Below are positions 5,543 through 8,146 of a DNA stretch of 8,146 nucleotides, piece by piece. The notes under the pieces were generated by a model. The model did no database searches and was not told the origin of the DNA. It saw only the letters and a program-made list of their open reading frames with translations. Position 1 is the stretch's first letter. Every line of letters starts with the position of its first letter. The stretch is from the NCBI GenBank assembly GCA_027717925.1, contig JALLON010000125.1, forward strand, positions 1 to 8,146, given 5' to 3'. Both the position numbers and the translations under genes were made by a program. Origin of the DNA: Acidobacteria bacterium AH-259-G07. GTDB lineage: Bacteria; Acidobacteriota; UBA6911; RPQK01; JADFOI01.

Positions 5543-6826
5543 TTACGAAATCTTCTTGAGCAGCGAACCCAGCTTGTCGTTGGCGGGATCATAGAGGATG
5601 ATCTTGACCCACCCTCTTTTCGCCCGACCCCGGACTTCGAAACGACGGCTGAGGGAAAAACCCTCGTCAAGAACGGTTCGATAAGCGCGCTCCCGCAGGT
5701 TCATGTTGAGTGCCTGCGACTGTGTGGACAGCAAAGCTCCCTCTCTGGAGAGAACAAACCAGGTGATGGCGAGGCGTCCGGAAAACATTTCCCCCTGCAG
5801 GTTGAACATTTCCTCTCGAGGTTGGAAGGTCAGCATGACATCGAAGGTCGTGTTGCCATCTTTTTGCACCACGTTATCGACTTCCAAGGAGATGGCCACG
5901 TCCTGGATTGGATCCCCGTAGCTCAGAGCCGCCACGGTACGGGCATAGGTCATGAACTCTTCACGATCGTAGGGGACGGGAGTGGACCACGCGTAGTATC
6001 CGCCACGAGAGTAGACTTTCAAGTCTTTTCCACGAACGCGGACTTCGATTTTTCTAAAACGGCCGTCAAAGTCGGTGTTCTTGGGTCGATACCCCAGGAG
6101 GTAGACTGCTCGAGTTGTCTGGTTGGTCGTCTCCAGAGCGTCATCGATGTATTTGCCAATGAAAGCCCGGCCTCCCGTCAGCGAGGAAACCTTGCGCAGT
6201 GAGGAAAGAGCAAACGCTTCGCTAAAGCTGCCTGTTGCGATGGCCTGTCGTCTCATTGAGGAGCGCGCAGAACCAAAGCGGACCGCAACACCGGCTCCAC
6301 GGGTGTGAAAGGTGTGGATTCTCACGCGCGCATCGCTGGCCATCCTGGCCAGACTCCTGTCATCTTCCAATGCGGGGAGGAAGAGACCTTTCGAGGTAAA
6401 AAACAGGAGGTGTTTCTCGCCGCTGACAAAGCGAAGGTATTCAATCGCCTCATAGATATTGAGCAGGTCCTGGCGCGTACGCGCCCGCCCTTCCATGTAT
6501 TCATCGAAGGGTAAATCCGTCATCAGGCCGAGCTCTGCCTGCTCCAAAACACTGCTTGCTTCCTTACCGAATAGGCCCTCCAGTCCTCCCTGCTCAAGTA
6601 ACTGCCTTTCCAGCGCCGCCATCTCACCGTGGCTGACGATCTCCAAACCTTCGCGCTCGCGTTGTTGTTGTGGCTTTGGATCGGGGGTATCTCCCGGGGC
6701 GATGGTACGGGATCTGATCTCGGTTGGGTCGAAAATGGCGCCAATTCTGGCTTCGAGGCTCGCCGGGATCCTCCCACTCCCATAGACGGCGGCCAGTCCG
6801 GTCAGTTTTTGCTCGAGTATGAGCAC
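5543..6826 (-). CDS. VWFA-related (acidobacterial-type) domain protein, N-terminally truncated
   Basis: This resembles the large acidobacterial family of secreted VWFA-related proteins, whose ligands and roles are mostly unknown. Counting from GTG 6826, a helical, Glu/Gln-rich variable region (1-120) leads into YEAIEYLRFVSGEKHLLFFT (125-144), RVRIHTFHTRGAG (168-180), an FALSSLRKVSSLTGGRAF segment (205-222) and the hallmark VYLLGYRPKN, GRFRKIEVRVRG and VYSRGGYY (241-278). A C-terminal beta-rich part ends KIILYDPANDKLGSLLKKIS. Full-length members begin with a signal peptide, a VxVxVTDxxGxPV-type N-terminal domain and the first half of the A domain. All of these are missing, so the metal-site motif is absent. 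The frame is open back to 6862, where TAA stops it, immediately next to the start of the divergent transposase. Truncation at that junction is the simplest explanation, so this is probably not a working gene. Confidence 0.8.
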   Translation of the reverse strand: MLILEQKLTGLAAVYGSGRIPASLEARIGAIFDPTEIRSRTIAPGDTPDPKPQQQREREGLEIVSHGEMAALERQLLEQGGLEGLFGKEASSVLEQAELGLMTDLPFDEYMEGRARTRQDLLNIYEAIEYLRFVSGEKHLLFFTSKGLFLPALEDDRSLARMASDARVRIHTFHTRGAGVAVRFGSARSSMRRQAIATGSFSEAFALSSLRKVSSLTGGRAFIGKYIDDALETTNQTTRAVYLLGYRPKNTDFDGRFRKIEVRVRGKDLKVYSRGGYYAWSTPVPYDREEFMTYARTVAALSYGDPIQDVAISLEVDNVVQKDGNTTFDVMLTFQPREEMFNLQGEMFSGRLAITWFVLSREGALLSTQSQALNMNLRERAYRTVLDEGFSLSRRFEVRGRAKRGWVKIILYDPANDKLGSLLKKIS

Positions 6827-6862
6827 CCTGACTCTTTGTTCGTAGATTTCACGAGTCGAGCG

Positions 6863-8146
6863 TTACCGCTAGGTGATGGGACTGGTCACAGCCTACCGGC
6901 AACGGCATCCGGAACGTACCGCTTTCTATCGGTGTTTGGAGGACTACTGGCAGGAGTTCAGAGACAGCTATGCCTACCTCTATGAGAAGGATTACGGGCC
7001 TCTGCGCCCGGTGGTGGAGAGAAACGTCCAGCGTTTTTTGGACTGCGGCATTTTTCATCAGGGTTTTGCCCGGGTGCGGTGCGGCGATTGCGGGAGCGAA
7101 TATATTCTCGCGTTTTCATGCAAAACCAGATATTTCTGTCCCTCCTGCCAAGCCAAGCGGGTGGCGGCTTTTGTGGATTGGGTCACCGAACAGATCCTCG
7201 AGCCGGTCGACCATCGCCAGTATGTGTGGACGATTCCCAAGGCCTTGCGATCAGCCTTTCGGCGAGACCGGCGTCTGCTGGGCGAGCTGGCCCGTTGTGC
7301 CTGGAAGACACTGCGACAGTATTGTAGAATGGCCGCGGCAAAAGAGAGTGTTCCTGGGGCCATCCTGGCCATCCAATCCTATGGAGATCAATTAAACTGG
7401 AACCCCCATATCCATGCGCTGGTCAGCGATTCGGCCTGGAACCGTGACGGGATCTGCTCCCCGATCGGCTGGCCCAACTCCCAGGTTCTCACCTCGCTCT
7501 TCCAGCATCAAGTATTGGAAATGATGGTGGCCAAACGCCGTCTCAGCCCGGAGTTTGCTTCCAAGCTGCTCTCCTGGCGGCACAGCGGCTTCCAGGTCTA
7601 CGGCTCACCTCCGGTGGCGCCGGACGATAAGCCGGCTCTGGAGCGTCTGGCCGCTTACATCTTACGGCCCAGCTTTGCCGGCAGCCGAGTGTCTTATGAT
7701 CCTGCAAGCGGCCAGGTCGAGTATGGCACCACCAAGGGTGTGGCTTGCTCCCTGGACGCCCTGGACTGGATCGCCCTGGTCACCTCCCACATCCCGGACC
7801 ATCATGAACATTTACTCCGTTATTATGGTCGCTATTCCAACGCGTCGCGAGGCAAACGCAAGAAAAAGGAGGCTCAAGGGGCACTCTACCCCACCCACGG
7901 TGAGCCCCAGAGGGAAGAGGATTCAGAAGCCGCCCACTTCTCCCTCGAGCGCCGTCGCAGCTGGGCGCGGCTGCTACGCAAGATTTATGAAGTCGATCCC
8001 TTGACTTGCGCCCAATGTGGCTCCCGGATGGAAATTATCTCCTACATCGACCAGTTCCAAGTCATTCGCAAGATCCTCCAGCATCTCGATCTCTGGGAGC
8101 GGCCTCAGCGCTCCCCCCCACCCCGGCTCTTTCCCCACAAGCTGGA
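6863..8146 (+). mobile_element. Left part of an IS91-like insertion element
   Basis: The element is inferred from the transposase. IS91 elements lack terminal inverted repeats and do not duplicate their target, so the left end cannot be fixed from the sequence. It must lie between the end of recognisable VWFA coding sequence (about 6830-6862) and the transposase start. I see only a short AGCG/CGCT hairpin at 6859-6870 there. The right, origin-type end lies outside the window. Confidence 0.6.
6876..8146 (+). CDS. IS91-family HUH transposase (3' end beyond the window)
   Basis: The frame runs without a stop from ATG 6876 (GTG 6873 is also possible, right after TAG 6870-6872) to the right edge, 423 complete codons. 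IS91-type enzymes are rolling-circle transposases that nick single-stranded DNA. The N-terminal zinc-binding domain has Cys 69, 72, 82, 88 and 91 (VRCGDCGSEY, SCKTRYFCPSC). The core has the HUH motif in NWNPHIHALVSD (His 178 and 180). The candidate nucleophile tyrosines are in LLRYYGRYSNASRGKR (316-320). A second CxxC (LTCAQCGSRMEIISYI, 378-381) and the ILQHLDLW motif near the end match the long subgroup. Length so far fits the family, so only the tail is missing. It points away from the truncated VWFA gene, whose frame ends within 20 bases of its start. Base composition is richer in G+C than the central genes. Confidence 0.93.
   Translation, partial: MGLVTAYRQRHPERTAFYRCLEDYWQEFRDSYAYLYEKDYGPLRPVVERNVQRFLDCGIFHQGFARVRCGDCGSEYILAFSCKTRYFCPSCQAKRVAAFVDWVTEQILEPVDHRQYVWTIPKALRSAFRRDRRLLGELARCAWKTLRQYCRMAAAKESVPGAILAIQSYGDQLNWNPHIHALVSDSAWNRDGICSPIGWPNSQVLTSLFQHQVLEMMVAKRRLSPEFASKLLSWRHSGFQVYGSPPVAPDDKPALERLAAYILRPSFAGSRVSYDPASGQVEYGTTKGVACSLDALDWIALVTSHIPDHHEHLLRYYGRYSNASRGKRKKKEAQGALYPTHGEPQREEDSEAAHFSLERRRSWARLLRKIYEVDPLTCAQCGSRMEIISYIDQFQVIRKILQHLDLWERPQRSPPPRLFPHKL

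Noticed and set aside
5462..6785. Several plus-strand open frames of 60-246 codons
   Set aside because: They are antisense to the well-supported VWFA-related gene and show no independent motif.
6970..8004. Plus- and minus-strand open frames inside the transposase
   Set aside because: They are out-of-frame shadows of the IS91 transposase, whose zinc and HUH motifs all lie in one continuous frame from 6876.
1..8146. CRISPR array, tRNA or rRNA gene, tandem repeat array
   Set aside because: I saw no regularly spaced repeats, no cloverleaf with a CCA or T-arm signature, and no rRNA-like conserved sequence on either strand.

Overview
The window is most likely chromosomal accessory DNA from an Acidobacteriota-type genome. 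That is an inference from two genes. One is a minus-strand VWFA-related protein of the kind that is abundant in that phylum (C-terminal GRFRKIEVRVRG and YSRGGYY motifs). The other is a minus-strand start at the left edge whose leader (KPLRLWPGVVA) resembles acidobacterial PQQ/beta-propeller membrane proteins. Composition is mixed: the IS91-like transposase at the right is clearly G+C-richer than the two membrane-protein genes in the middle.

Layout. 1-70: first codons of a minus-strand gene leaving the window. 71-846: no intact gene; degraded coding-like stretches, including a weak match to the C-terminus of a LysR-type regulator. 847-1348 (minus): a DUF4160 gene overlapping a DUF2442 gene by 20 bases, with a perfect 8-base inverted repeat upstream that could be an operator. 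1349-1889: non-coding, with a long nested inverted repeat at 1622-1694. 1890-2594 (+): unrecognised protein with one N-terminal membrane segment. 2595-3052: non-coding, ending in a TATAAT box. 3053-4693 (+): unrecognised 546-residue protein with three N-terminal membrane segments and a large soluble domain. 4799-5227 (+): a lone receiver domain that looks like the tail of a hybrid histidine kinase. 5228-5542: intergenic, with two abutting stem-loops between convergent genes. 5543-6826 (minus): VWFA-related protein lacking its N-terminal part. 6876 to the right edge (+): IS91-family HUH transposase, open at the window end.

The picture is an eroded, mosaic island: a transposase abutting a decapitated gene, a receiver domain without its kinase, a possible regulator relic, and a small DUF4160/DUF2442 cassette. 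The two uncharacterised membrane proteins are the main candidates for new biology; nothing in the sequence proves that they act together, and no known defence, CRISPR or toxin system is recognisable.
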